Assembly: GCA_005885325.1 (NCBI GenBank)
Contig: VAYX01000093.1
Coordinates: forward strand, 1-13,087
From: Actinomycetota bacterium
GTDB lineage: Bacteria; Actinomycetota; UBA4738; HRBIN12
Length of the DNA stretch: 13,087 bases
Reading direction: 5' to 3'
The notes below the pieces were generated by a model that had not been told where the DNA came from, did not search any database, and saw nothing but the letters and a program-made list of their open reading frames with translations. Shown here in pieces: positions 1 to 7,923 of this stretch. The number at the start of each line of letters is the position of its first letter. Position 1 is the stretch's first letter. Made by a program: the position numbers and the translations under genes.

Positions 1-110
1 AGGAGGACGAGGTCCTCGAGGGGGACACGGTTCGCGCGGGTGACGAACCCCTCGACCAGCTCAGGCGTGTAGGTGCTTCCGCCACCCACCACGGCGACCT
101 TCACACCCAT
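1..110 (-). CDS. Glycoside hydrolase family 4 (6-phospho-glycosidase-like), 5' end only
   Basis: Only the first 36 codons lie in the window; the gene runs off the left edge. The start reads MGVKVAVVGGGSTYTPELVE, the hallmark N-terminus of GH4 enzymes: a Rossmann GGGS NAD-binding turn followed by STYTPELV. GH4 enzymes use NAD+ and a divalent metal to cleave glycosides, often phosphorylated ones, by an oxidation-elimination route in the cytosol. The start codon (110-108 on the minus strand) shares the CCATGG palindrome with an ATG on the opposite strand. A minus-strand -10-like TACGAT (124-119) ends 8 nt before the ATG and there is no Shine-Dalgarno, so a leaderless transcript is likely. It is divergent from the amino-sugar operon and shares its operator, so its substrate is probably an amino-sugar glycoside. 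That substrate assignment is inference. Confidence 0.85.
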   Translation of the reverse strand, partial: MGVKVAVVGGGSTYTPELVEGFVTRANRVPLEDLVL

Positions 111-128
111 GGCGCCGCATCGTACACT
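100..128 (+). promoter_or_regulatory. Putative promoter of the amino-sugar operon
   Basis: TTCACA (100-105) matches the -35 consensus TTGACA at five of six positions. A 17-bp spacer leads to the -10 TACACT (123-128). Seven bases then lead to GTG at 136, which places the transcription start on the start codon and implies a leaderless mRNA. The -35 lies inside the first codons of the divergent GH4 gene. The -10 overlaps the opposite-strand -10 at 119-124. Confidence 0.5.
119..124 (-). promoter_or_regulatory. Putative -10 element of the GH4 gene (leaderless)
   Basis: On the minus strand this reads TACGAT and fits TAnnnT. Eight bases separate it from the GH4 ATG, so transcription would begin at or beside the start codon. 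No convincing -35 hexamer is visible. The -35 zone would fall at about 140-147, touching the palindromic operator at 144-162. Confidence 0.4.
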
Positions 129-135
129 CCGTCAG

Positions 136-1209
136 GTGAAATCGTTAGGAAACTTTCCTGACCCATTCCTGGGGGAGATCGCCAGCCAGTCGGAGGCGCT
201 TCGGCGCGCGGCCACGGCCCTGCTCGAGCAGCGCTCGGCACTCGAAGGGATCAGGGAGGCCGGCATCACGGCGCGCACGGTGGTGTTCACAGGGATGGGG
301 AGCTCCTACGACGCGTGCTATCCGGCGGTGAACGACCTGGCCGGGCGGGGTGTCCCCTCGCTCCTGGTCGACACTGCGGAGCTCCTGCACTTCCGGCGGC
401 CGATCCTGGGGCCGGAGACCCTGCTCATCATCTTGAGCCAATCGGGCGAGAGCGCCGAGATCGTCAAGCTTGTAGGCGAGCTGTCGAAGCAGCGAGGACG
501 GCCGACCGTGGTATCCATCACGAACGGCTTGGAGAACGATCTGGCCAAGCGGGCGGACATCAGGCTCGACACCAGGGTGGGAAAGGAGACCGGGCCCTCC
601 ACGATGACGTTCGCCGCGGCCATGGCGCAGCTCTCGGGCATCGCCCGGCTGGTGGCGGGCGATGGCGTGGACACCGCCATCGACCGCACCCGCACGGCGG
701 CCGAAGGCGCGGCCCAGGCCGTCGAGCGACTGCTGGACGACCCGGAGGCGAGTGCCGCCGAGCTGGCGGAGTTCCTCGGAGGGAAGGGCGTGACCGTGGT
801 GCTCGGCCGCGGGCCGGCACGGGCGGCGGCCGAGATGGGCGCCCTCACGTTGAAGGAGTGCGGGGTCATGGCCGAGTCCTTCGAGTCCGGCGCGTTCCGC
901 CACGGCCCCATGGAGCTGGCCGGCCCCCAGATGGCCGCCGTGGTCCTGGCTACCGAGCCGGAGACCCGGCGTCTGGATCTCGGCCTGGCCGCCGACCTGG
1001 TGGAAGCGGGAGCCGCCGTGCTGGTCATCACCCCCGACGGGGAATCGCCGAAGGGGGCGCATGCCGTGGCCACCGGCTATCAGGACAGAGCGCTGATGTC
1101 CACCGTCGCCATCGTCCCGGTGCAGCTCCTCGCGTGGAAGCTCGCAGCCGCCAGCGGCCGCGCGCCCGGCGTGTACACGCGGGCGTCGAAGGTGACGACC
1201 CGTGAGTGA
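136..1209 (+). CDS. SIS-domain sugar-phosphate isomerase/deaminase (GlmS isomerase-domain-like)
   Basis: A 357-aa cytosolic protein with two SIS domains and no glutaminase domain, as in the NagB-II type of glucosamine-6-phosphate deaminase. SIS 1 carries TGMGSS (about residues 53-58) and SQSGES (101-106). SIS 2 carries MAESFESGAFRHGPMEL with Glu and His (about 247 and 256) at positions matching the GlmS isomerase site. A Lys near the end (SKVTTRE) matches the GlmS C-terminal lysine. The likely reaction is GlcN-6-P to Fru-6-P plus ammonia; another ketose/aldose phosphate is possible. The GTG at 136 is chosen because a promoter places the transcript start there. ATG 109 is in frame but would lie upstream of that start, and neither has a Shine-Dalgarno. 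It overlaps the next gene by 8 bp. Confidence 0.85.
   Translation: MKSLGNFPDPFLGEIASQSEALRRAATALLEQRSALEGIREAGITARTVVFTGMGSSYDACYPAVNDLAGRGVPSLLVDTAELLHFRRPILGPETLLIILSQSGESAEIVKLVGELSKQRGRPTVVSITNGLENDLAKRADIRLDTRVGKETGPSTMTFAAAMAQLSGIARLVAGDGVDTAIDRTRTAAEGAAQAVERLLDDPEASAAELAEFLGGKGVTVVLGRGPARAAAEMGALTLKECGVMAESFESGAFRHGPMELAGPQMAAVVLATEPETRRLDLGLAADLVEAGAAVLVITPDGESPKGAHAVATGYQDRALMSTVAIVPVQLLAWKLAAASGRAPGVYTRASKVTTRE
144..162. promoter_or_regulatory. Palindromic operator, probably for a ROK-family (CsnR-like) repressor
   Basis: The 19-bp sequence GTTAGGAAACTTTCCTGAC is an inverted repeat centred on C153: AGGAAA-C-TTTCCT is perfect, and with its flanks eight of nine base pairs match. As I recall, AGGAAAsTTTCCT palindromes are operators of ROK repressors such as CsnR of Streptomyces, which controls chitosanase and glucosamine-oligosaccharide genes. 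It lies at about +9 to +27 of the plus-strand transcript and about -34 to -52 of the GH4 transcript. One bound repressor could therefore block elongation on one side and polymerase binding on the other. The repressor gene is not in this window. Confidence 0.65.
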
Positions 1210-1816
1210 CGGCGTCCGCCTCGCGCTCACCTTCGACGCCGAGCATCCCGATCATCCTCACTGCCCACCCGGCAACGCCGAGCGCATCCTCGATGCCCTC
1301 GGCGAGGTGGGCGCCAGGGCCACGTTCTTCATCCAGGGCCGATGGGCGCAGTCGGACCCCGCCATCGCCGAGCGCATCGCCGCCGACGGCCACCTCATCG
1401 GGAACCACTCGAAGTATCACGCTCGCATGACGCTGCTCACCGACGACGGCATCCGCACCGACGTCCGGGAGAGCGAGCAGACGATCCGCGATCTCACCGG
1501 GGTCGACCCTCGCCCCTGGTTCCGATGTCCGTTCGGGGACGGGAGCGACGATCCTCGTGTGCTGCGGGCCCTCGAGGGTATCGGCTACCGGAACGTCCAC
1601 TGGCAGGTCGAGGCGCTCGACTGGGACGCCGAGCGAGACTCCGAGGACGTCGAACGGATCACGCTCGAGGGCATCGCCGGGCATGGCGACGGCGCGGTGG
1701 TCCTGATGCACACATGGCCCGGTTCCACCGGCGACGCCCTTCCCCGGATCCTGAAGCAGCTGGCAGAGGAGGGCGCCCAGTTCGCCGCCGTGGACGAGCT
1801 GGAGTCCCTCCCGTGA
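1202..1816 (+). CDS. Polysaccharide deacetylase (CE4, NodB homology domain), cytosolic
   Basis: A 204-aa protein that is almost entirely one NodB domain. Motif 1 is TFDAEHPD (residues 10-17), with the likely base Asp12. Motif 2 is HSKYH (69-73), the two metal-binding histidines. Motif 3 is FRCPFG (107-112), motif 4 is around ALDWD (138-142), and motif 5 is LMH with His170. The usual TFDDGP is altered: the second Asp, a metal ligand in many CE4 enzymes, is Ala13, although Glu14, His15 and Asp17 lie close by. There is no signal peptide or membrane segment, unlike secreted peptidoglycan or chitin deacetylases, so an intracellular substrate such as imported N-acetylglucosamine oligosaccharide is plausible. 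GTG 1202 lies within the end of the SIS gene (8-bp overlap), and the stop overlaps the next start (GTGA). Confidence 0.85.
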   Translation: MSDGVRLALTFDAEHPDHPHCPPGNAERILDALGEVGARATFFIQGRWAQSDPAIAERIAADGHLIGNHSKYHARMTLLTDDGIRTDVRESEQTIRDLTGVDPRPWFRCPFGDGSDDPRVLRALEGIGYRNVHWQVEALDWDAERDSEDVERITLEGIAGHGDGAVVLMHTWPGSTGDALPRILKQLAEEGAQFAAVDELESLP

Positions 1817-2835
1817 ACCCGCCGGCCGTGCTCGCCGTCGACGGCGGAGGCTCGAAGGTCGACGCGGCACTGGTAGCCGAGGACGGGACCCTGGTCGGCG
1901 CGGTCCGGATCCGGAACACCGGCCACGACGGGCCCCACAGCTACTCGTACCTGGACGGCGTGGCCGTCACCGTGGAGGCGGTGTGCCGGGAGGCCGGGAC
2001 CGATCCCGACCGCCGGCCGGTCGCCCGGCTGGGCACGTACTGCCTGTCCGGGGCGGACCTGCCCGCCGACGACCGGCGGATCCTCCGGTGGGTCGCCAAG
2101 CACGGTTGGACCGAAGACGACGTCCTCCGCAACGACACGTTCGCCATCCTCCGCGCGGGGACCGACCGGACGTGGGGCGTGGGCGTGGTCTGCGGCTACG
2201 GGACGAACTGCTCGGCCGTGGCCCCGGACGGCCGGACGTTCCGGTTCCCCGCGATCGGTGACATCTCGGGCGACTGGGGCGGCGGGAGCGACATCGGTCG
2301 CTTGGCGCTGTGGTACGCGGCACGCGCCGAGGACGGCCGAGGAGATGAGACGGAGCTCGTCCAGCTCGTTCCCTCGCACTTCGACCTCAAACGGCCACGC
2401 CAAGTCATGGAGGCCATCCACCTCGGTCGCATGGACGTGGACCGATTGGCCGAGCTCCCGCCTGTCGTGTTCCGCGCGGCCGCCGACGACGCGGTGGCCC
2501 GCAGCATCCTGGACCGGCAGGCGGACGAGATCGTGGCCATGGCCGGCACCGCCATCCGCAGGCTCCGGATGACTGCGCTCGACGTCCCGGTGGTCCTCGG
2601 GGGTGGGATCTTCCACAACGACTTCGCACCGTTCTTCGATCGCATCGAGGAGGGGTTGCGCCGGATCGCCCAGGACGTTCGGGTCACCGTGCTCTCTGCC
2701 CCACCGGTGGCCGGGGCCGCCCTCCTGGGCCTCGACCGGATGGGCGCCTCGGAGGCGCCCAAGGCCCGGCTCCGGGCCGGCTTGACCCATGAGCGCCTGG
2801 CGCGAACGCTGAGCGTTGCCATGAGGGAGGATTGA
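1813..2835 (+). CDS. BadF/BadG/BcrA/BcrD-family ATPase, N-acetylglucosamine-kinase-like
   Basis: A 340-aa ASKHA-fold sugar kinase. The phosphate-1 loop is AVDGGGSK (residues 8-15). NDT (107-109) holds the likely catalytic Asp108. Phosphate-2 is CGYGTNC (127-133). The sugar-pocket segment GDISGDWGGG (149-158) resembles the GDEGSG stretch of GlcNAc kinases. The adenosine motif is VLGGGIFHN (261-269). It should phosphorylate GlcNAc or GlcN at C6 in the cytosol, feeding the SIS enzyme of the same operon. GTG 1813 is used because GTGA overlaps the deacetylase stop by 4 bp, implying translational coupling, and the conserved fold begins at once. Sugar specificity is inferred from neighbours. Confidence 0.85.
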   Translation: MNPPAVLAVDGGGSKVDAALVAEDGTLVGAVRIRNTGHDGPHSYSYLDGVAVTVEAVCREAGTDPDRRPVARLGTYCLSGADLPADDRRILRWVAKHGWTEDDVLRNDTFAILRAGTDRTWGVGVVCGYGTNCSAVAPDGRTFRFPAIGDISGDWGGGSDIGRLALWYAARAEDGRGDETELVQLVPSHFDLKRPRQVMEAIHLGRMDVDRLAELPPVVFRAAADDAVARSILDRQADEIVAMAGTAIRRLRMTALDVPVVLGGGIFHNDFAPFFDRIEEGLRRIAQDVRVTVLSAPPVAGAALLGLDRMGASEAPKARLRAGLTHERLARTLSVAMRED

Positions 2836-2837
2836 GC

Positions 2838-4028
<1,191 letters not shown>

Positions 4029-4041
4029 TCCCGGGACGTCG

Positions 4042-4716
4042 TTACCTGGGTTGCTCCCCCGATGCGACGGGGCTCGCCGGGAGCCAGACCTGCACCGTGG
4101 TGCCGCCGCCGGGCGTGCTGTCGATGTGGCACCACCCGCCGCCCAGTGACGCTCGCTCCAACATCGTGGGAAGGCCGATGTGGCCGGGAGCCGGCCGTCC
4201 CAACCCCTCGACGTCGAAACCGCGACCGTCGTCGGCCACGAGGAGACTGGTCCCCCCGTCCTGGGGCGACAGGACCACGTCGAGGCGCGTGGCGCCGGCG
4301 TGCTTCAGCGCGTTGTTGATGGCCTCCTGGCCCATCCGAAACAGCGTGCGACGGATCTCCTCCGGCGGTTCGCCCTCCAGCTCGTCCTTGACGCTGAACT
4401 CGATGGCCGGCTCACGGTGGGCGACGTAGGTCTCGAGCGCAGTGGAGAGTCCCTCGCGGTCGAAGGCCGGCGGGAGGAGCTCGAACAGGAGCTTGCGGAG
4501 CCGGTCCACCGCGAGCTGGAGGGTCTGGTGGATCTCGGCCACCTCGCGCTTCAGCGCCGGATCCTCCAGCATCCGGTCGAGCGCCGCGAGGCGGAGGTCG
4601 GCCGCCGTGATCACCTGGATCGAGTCGTCGTGCAGATCGGCGGCGATCCGGCGGCGCTCCTCCTCCTGGGCCTCCTCCAACCTGGCCAGGATGGATCGGC
4701 GCTGGGGCCTGCTCAT
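4042..4716 (-). CDS. Soluble histidine kinase, HisKA_3/NarX-DegS-LiaS type, no sensor domain
   Basis: A 224-aa protein containing only the kinase core. The dimerisation/H-box is EEERRRIAADLHDDSIQ with phospho-acceptor His29. The N-box is QEAINNALKHAG (Asn135/136). G1 is DDGRGFD (162-168) and G2 is GHIGLPTM (178-185). No transmembrane helix, PAS, GAF or HAMP precedes the H-box, so any signal must come from a partner or a short N-terminal stretch. No response regulator with a LuxR-type output is in the window, so it is an orphan here. It is the last gene of the minus-strand operon, 7 nt after the adenosine-specific kinase stop, with a weak purine-rich leader. Confidence 0.88.
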   Translation of the reverse strand: MSRPQRRSILARLEEAQEEERRRIAADLHDDSIQVITAADLRLAALDRMLEDPALKREVAEIHQTLQLAVDRLRKLLFELLPPAFDREGLSTALETYVAHREPAIEFSVKDELEGEPPEEIRRTLFRMGQEAINNALKHAGATRLDVVLSPQDGGTSLLVADDGRGFDVEGLGRPAPGHIGLPTMLERASLGGGWCHIDSTPGGGTTVQVWLPASPVASGEQPR

Positions 4717-4723
4717 GCCCCGC

Positions 4724-5206
4724 TCACAGCTTGTACCCGAACCTGCGGAGCATGGCCTTCCGCTCGCCGATATCGTTCTCGTCCTCCACGCCGAGCGGCG
4801 AGCCGCCGTCGATCACGCCGAGGATCCCGCGCCCCTGCTCGGTCTGTCCCACCACGACCTCCACCGGGTTGGCCGTCGCGCAGTAGACCGTGCACACCTC
4901 CGGGAGCGCCTTGATGGCGTTCAGCACGTTGATGGGGAACCCATCCTTCAGCAGCACCACGAACGCGTGGCCGGCCCCGATGGCGTGCGCGTTCTTGACG
5001 GCGAGATCGATCAGCTCCTGGTCGTTCCCGCTCCACCGCACCAGCCTGGGTCCGCTCGACTCGCAGAACGCGATGCCGAACTTGAGCGAGGGCGATGACT
5101 GCACCAGCGCCTCGTGCAGGTCCTCAACCGTCTTGATGAAGTGCGATTGCCCGAGGATGAAGTTCAGCTCCTCCGGCTTCTCGAACCGGACGGTGGAGAT
5201 GTCCAT
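4724..5206 (-). CDS. Adenosine-specific kinase (PF04008/DUF355 family)
   Basis: A 160-aa protein matching the compact adenosine-specific kinase family along its whole length. Characteristic blocks are NFILGQSHFIKTVEDLHEAL (15-34), KFGIAFCESSGPRLVR, FPINVLNAIK (90-99), VYCATANPVEVVV, GRGILGVIDGGSP and the C-terminal RFGYKL. The family is best known from archaea and some thermophilic or environmental bacteria. A member was reported to bind or phosphorylate adenosine, but its physiological role is poorly settled. ATG 5206 is preceded by a strong AGGAGG (5220-5215) at 8-nt spacing. That Shine-Dalgarno overlaps the stop codon of the upstream M20 gene, so the two are probably co-transcribed and coupled. 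Confidence 0.85.
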   Translation of the reverse strand: MDISTVRFEKPEELNFILGQSHFIKTVEDLHEALVQSSPSLKFGIAFCESSGPRLVRWSGNDQELIDLAVKNAHAIGAGHAFVVLLKDGFPINVLNAIKALPEVCTVYCATANPVEVVVGQTEQGRGILGVIDGGSPLGVEDENDIGERKAMLRRFGYKL

Positions 5207-5214
5207 CGGTGGAG

Positions 5215-5220
5215 CCTCCT
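5215..5220 (-). promoter_or_regulatory. Shine-Dalgarno of the adenosine-specific kinase
   Basis: Perfect AGGAGG, 8 nt before ATG 5206. It overlaps the TAG stop (5221-5219) of the M20 peptidase gene, so a ribosome ending there sits on the next initiation site. Confidence 0.75.
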
Positions 5221-6391
5221 ACGCACGCGTGCCGAGCCTGGAGACTATCCCGGCGAGCAGCGAGATACGAGGAACCACGCTCGTCAGGTCGATCCACTCT
5301 CGAGGTCCGTGGTCGTCACCGCCCACCGGCCCCAAGCCGTCGAGCGTCGGGACGCCCGCCGCCGATGTCGTGTTGGCGTCGGAGGCGCCGCCGGTCGCCG
5401 CGTCACGGAGCTCGAACCCGAGGTCCTTCGCGACCTCGATCGCCAGCGCGACGAGCCGAGCTCCGGCCTCGCTCTTCTCCATCGGCCGGTGCCAGCCGCC
5501 ATCGTCCACGTCCACCAAGACGTCCGGAACGGTGATGGCGTCCGCGATCCGTCTCACCTCGGCCTCGGCGGCCGCCAGGGTTTCCTCGTGCGGGGAGCGG
5601 ACGTCCACGTGCAGGACGCACCGTTCGGCGACGACGTTCGGCCTGGTCCCGCCCTCGATCAGGCCGGAGTTGACGGTGACCCCGGGCCACCGGCCGTTCA
5701 GCTCGTGCAACGCGATGACCTTGTGGGCGGCCTCCAGGATCGCGCTTCGTCCCCGCTCCGGCTCCACGCCGGCGTGGGCGGCTCGGCCGAGGATCTCGAT
5801 CCGGAAGTCCGACACCCCCTTGCGGGCGGACACGATGTCCCCGTTCTCCCGCGCACCCTCCAGGACGAACGCGGCGTCCGCGTCGGTGGCCGCCTGCTGG
5901 ATGTGCGGGCGGGAGAAGGGCGAGCCGATCTCCTCGTCGGGGTTGCAGATGTAAGTGAGGGAGCCGAACTCATCGAACCCCGCTTCCCGGAGCACCTCAA
6001 CCGCGAAGAGCCCGGTGAGCAGGCCGCCCTTCATGTCGGAGACGCCGGGGCCGGTCGCACGGTCCCCTTCGATCCTGAAGGGGCGCTCGGCCGCCGTTCC
6101 GGGCTCGAAGACGGTGTCGGTGTGGCCGATCATCAGGACACGGGGACCGCCTCGCCCCTCGAGCCGCCCGATCACGAGGTCGCCGAGCTGCGGCTCGCCC
6201 CCGGCCGGCACGTGCGGGATCCGATCCGCCTTCCACCCGCCCGCCTCGAAGCGCGCCTGGCACCGGTCGGCGATCTGATTCACACCCTCCGGGGAGAACG
6301 AGCCGCAATCCACGTTCACCATGGCCCGAAGGTCCTCGACGAACTCGTCGTACCGGCGCGCGGCGATCTGCTGGAGCTCCTGGGGGTCCAC
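5219..6391 (-). CDS. M20 family metallopeptidase, glutamate carboxypeptidase (CPG2)-like
   Basis: A 390-aa cytosolic zinc peptidase. Metal and catalytic motifs in order are GHTDTVF (His90, Asp92), GVSDMKGG (bridging Asp119), NPDEEIGS (base Glu153, ligand Glu154), VLEGAREN (Glu178) and GDDHGPREW (His361). RAAHAGVEPERG and NVVAERC belong to the dimerisation lid domain. Such enzymes release C-terminal amino acids, often glutamate, from peptides or N-acyl amino acids; the exact substrate is not readable. GTG 6391 (VDPQELQQIAARRYDEF) is chosen because the family alignment begins there and a -10-like TATACT ends 7 nt upstream. The frame stays open to ATG 6490, but that extension is low-complexity and would run through the GlnR-like box of the divergent amt gene. 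Confidence 0.85.
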   Translation of the reverse strand: MDPQELQQIAARRYDEFVEDLRAMVNVDCGSFSPEGVNQIADRCQARFEAGGWKADRIPHVPAGGEPQLGDLVIGRLEGRGGPRVLMIGHTDTVFEPGTAAERPFRIEGDRATGPGVSDMKGGLLTGLFAVEVLREAGFDEFGSLTYICNPDEEIGSPFSRPHIQQAATDADAAFVLEGARENGDIVSARKGVSDFRIEILGRAAHAGVEPERGRSAILEAAHKVIALHELNGRWPGVTVNSGLIEGGTRPNVVAERCVLHVDVRSPHEETLAAAEAEVRRIADAITVPDVLVDVDDGGWHRPMEKSEAGARLVALAIEVAKDLGFELRDAATGGASDANTTSAAGVPTLDGLGPVGGDDHGPREWIDLTSVVPRISLLAGIVSRLGTRA

Positions 6392-6398
6392 CGGCCGA

Positions 6399-6404
6399 AG
6401 TATA
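6399..6404 (-). promoter_or_regulatory. Putative -10 element of the M20 operon (leaderless)
   Basis: On the minus strand this reads TATACT, matching TATAAT at five of six positions, and ends 7 nt before GTG 6391. No -35 is recognisable. There is no Shine-Dalgarno before GTG 6391, which fits a leaderless mRNA. Confidence 0.5.
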
Positions 6405-6446
6405 GGAGCGGGCCGAAGGGGCGGGCCGACGCCTGGCCGGGCATCG

Positions 6447-6484
6447 TTAACGCACTCGAAACACGTCGGATATTGCGGCGAAAC
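6447..6484 (+). promoter_or_regulatory. GlnR-like nitrogen-control box upstream of amt
   Basis: The pattern is TTAAC-n6-GAAAC-n6-GATAT-n6-GAAAC. The actinomycete GlnR box is gTnAC-n6-GaAAC-n6-GTnAC-n6-GAAAC. Both GAAAC half-sites are perfect and exactly 22 bp apart. The first GTnAC site matches three of its four fixed bases, and the second is degenerate. The box is centred about 41 bp before the predicted transcription start, the usual place for an activator contacting polymerase. GlnR activates ammonium-transporter genes under nitrogen limitation in Streptomyces and relatives. Confidence 0.6.
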
Positions 6485-6500
6485 AGCCATCGCCTATAAC
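6473..6500 (+). promoter_or_regulatory. Putative amt promoter
   Basis: TTGCGG (6473-6478), a weak -35, lies 16 bp before TATAAC (6495-6500), a strong -10. Transcription would start near 6507, leaving a leader of about 22 nt containing a good ribosome binding site. The weak -35 overlapped by the GlnR-like box fits an activator-dependent promoter. Confidence 0.55.
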
Positions 6501-6514
6501 CCGGAGAACCGGTC

Positions 6515-6522
6515 GAGGGAGG
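6515..6522 (+). promoter_or_regulatory. Shine-Dalgarno that fixes the amt start
   Basis: GAGGGAGG lies 6 nt before GTG 6529. A nearby ATG at 6524 is in another frame and too close, so the GTG is the start. Confidence 0.7.
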
Positions 6523-6528
6523 TATGCC

Positions 6529-7914
6529 GTGCCGAAGGTTGTTCCTGGCGATACCGCGTGGCTGTTGGCCGCGGCGGCGCTGGTGATGTTCATGACTCCG
6601 GGACTCGCGCTGTTCTACGGCGGCCTGGTCCGGGCCAAGAACGTGCTGGGCATCGTGATGCAGTCGTTCGTGGCCCTGGCCCTGGTCTCCGTGCTCTGGG
6701 TCCTGGTGGGCTACACGCTGGCCTTCGGGCCGGACCGCGGGCTGGTCGTCGGCGGACTGAACTTCCTGGGACTGAAGGGCGTGGGCGCCGCTCCGAGCGC
6801 GCTCGCCCCCACCGTGCCGGCCAGCGCGTTCATGGCCTTCCAGCTGATGTTCGCCATCATCACGCCGGCCCTCATCACGGGAGCCTTCGCCGAGCGCATG
6901 AAGTTCAGCGGGTACCTGCTGTTCCTGGGGCTGTGGTCGGTGCTGGTGTACGCGCCGCTCGCGCACTGGGTGTGGGGTGGTGGATTCCTCGGGGCGAACG
7001 GGCTGGGGGCCATCGACTTCGCCGGCGGGACGGTGGTCCACATCAACGCGGGCGTCGCCGCACTGGCCGCGATCCTCTACCTGGGGAAACGGCGGGGCCA
7101 CGGATCGAGGGCCTTCGTCCCCCACAACGTGCCGATGGTGATCCTGGGCGCCGGCATCCTGTGGTTCGGATGGTTCGGGTTCAACGCCGGGAGCGCCCTC
7201 TCGGCCGGCGGTCTGGCCAGCAGCGCGTTCGTGGCCACGCAGCTCGGGGCCGCGGCGGCGGTGCTCGGATGGCTGATCCCCGAGTGGCTCCAGCACGGCA
7301 AGGCCACCACGATCGGCGCTGCCACCGGTGCGGTGGCCGGGCTCGTGGCCATCACGCCCGCGTCCGGCTACGTCGGCCCGCTGCCGGCCATCGCCATCGG
7401 CCTGGCCGCAGGGGCGGTGTGCTACTTCGCGGTGGGCCTGAAGTCCCGGCTCGGCTACGACGACTCGCTCGACGTGGTGGGCGTGCACATGGTCGGCGGG
7501 ATCCTCGGTGCGCTCCTGACCGGGGTGTTCGCCAGCCTGGCCATCAACCCGGCGGGCGCGGCCGGCGGCATCGGGCAGCTCGGCAGGCAGGCGGCGGCGG
7601 TCGGCGTGACGCTGGTCTTCTCGTTCACCGCGACATGGTTGATCCTGAAGGTCACCGACCTGTTGGTCGGCCTCCGCGCCAGCGAGGACGACGAGGAGGT
7701 CGGCCTGGACCTGTCGCAGCACGGCGAGGCCGCGTACGCGTGGACCGAGCGCGTGGCCACACCCGCAGGGGCAGCCGGCGATGGGGCGTACGTGATCCGC
7801 GACGGCGACCGGGAGATCGAGATCCCGGAGGTCATCTTCCTGGAGACGGCCAGGCGGGTCCTGGAGCTGTCCCGAGCCGGGAACGGAGAGGTCGCCAGGA
7901 CGGGAAGCGAGTAG
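6529..7914 (+). CDS. amt: Ammonium transporter (Amt/MEP/Rh family)
   Basis: A 461-aa membrane protein with about 11 hydrophobic helices. The family signature DFAGGTVVHINAGVAAL (163-179) holds Asp163 and the first pore histidine, His171. GVHMVGG holds the second, His320. FNAGSAL (218-224) and TPALITGAFAER (112-123) are conserved pore and core segments. It moves ammonium, or ammonia plus a proton, across the inner membrane. The cytosolic tail begins near 373 with GLRASEDDEEVGLDLSQHGEAAY, the segment that contacts PII in the family. About 55 more residues of charged, alanine-rich sequence follow and I do not recognise them. A glnK (PII) gene usually follows amt in actinomycetes; here plsC does. 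A GlnR-like box precedes the gene. Confidence 0.95.
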   Translation: MPKVVPGDTAWLLAAAALVMFMTPGLALFYGGLVRAKNVLGIVMQSFVALALVSVLWVLVGYTLAFGPDRGLVVGGLNFLGLKGVGAAPSALAPTVPASAFMAFQLMFAIITPALITGAFAERMKFSGYLLFLGLWSVLVYAPLAHWVWGGGFLGANGLGAIDFAGGTVVHINAGVAALAAILYLGKRRGHGSRAFVPHNVPMVILGAGILWFGWFGFNAGSALSAGGLASSAFVATQLGAAAAVLGWLIPEWLQHGKATTIGAATGAVAGLVAITPASGYVGPLPAIAIGLAAGAVCYFAVGLKSRLGYDDSLDVVGVHMVGGILGALLTGVFASLAINPAGAAGGIGQLGRQAAAVGVTLVFSFTATWLILKVTDLLVGLRASEDDEEVGLDLSQHGEAAYAWTERVATPAGAAGDGAYVIRDGDREIEIPEVIFLETARRVLELSRAGNGEVARTGSE

Positions 7915-7923
7915 GGGCGCGGC

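Noticed and set aside
109..135. ATG 109 as start of the SIS protein
   Set aside because: The -35/-10 pair predicts transcription starting at 135-136. The added residues (MAPHRTLRQ) are not conserved-looking and the ATG lacks a Shine-Dalgarno.
4029..4036. TCCCGGGA palindrome between convergent stops
   Set aside because: It has no loop or T-run and is expected by chance at this GC content.
6392..6490. N-terminal extension of the M20 peptidase to ATG 6490
   Set aside because: It would cross the GlnR-like box and the -10 of its own promoter, and the added residues show no family similarity.
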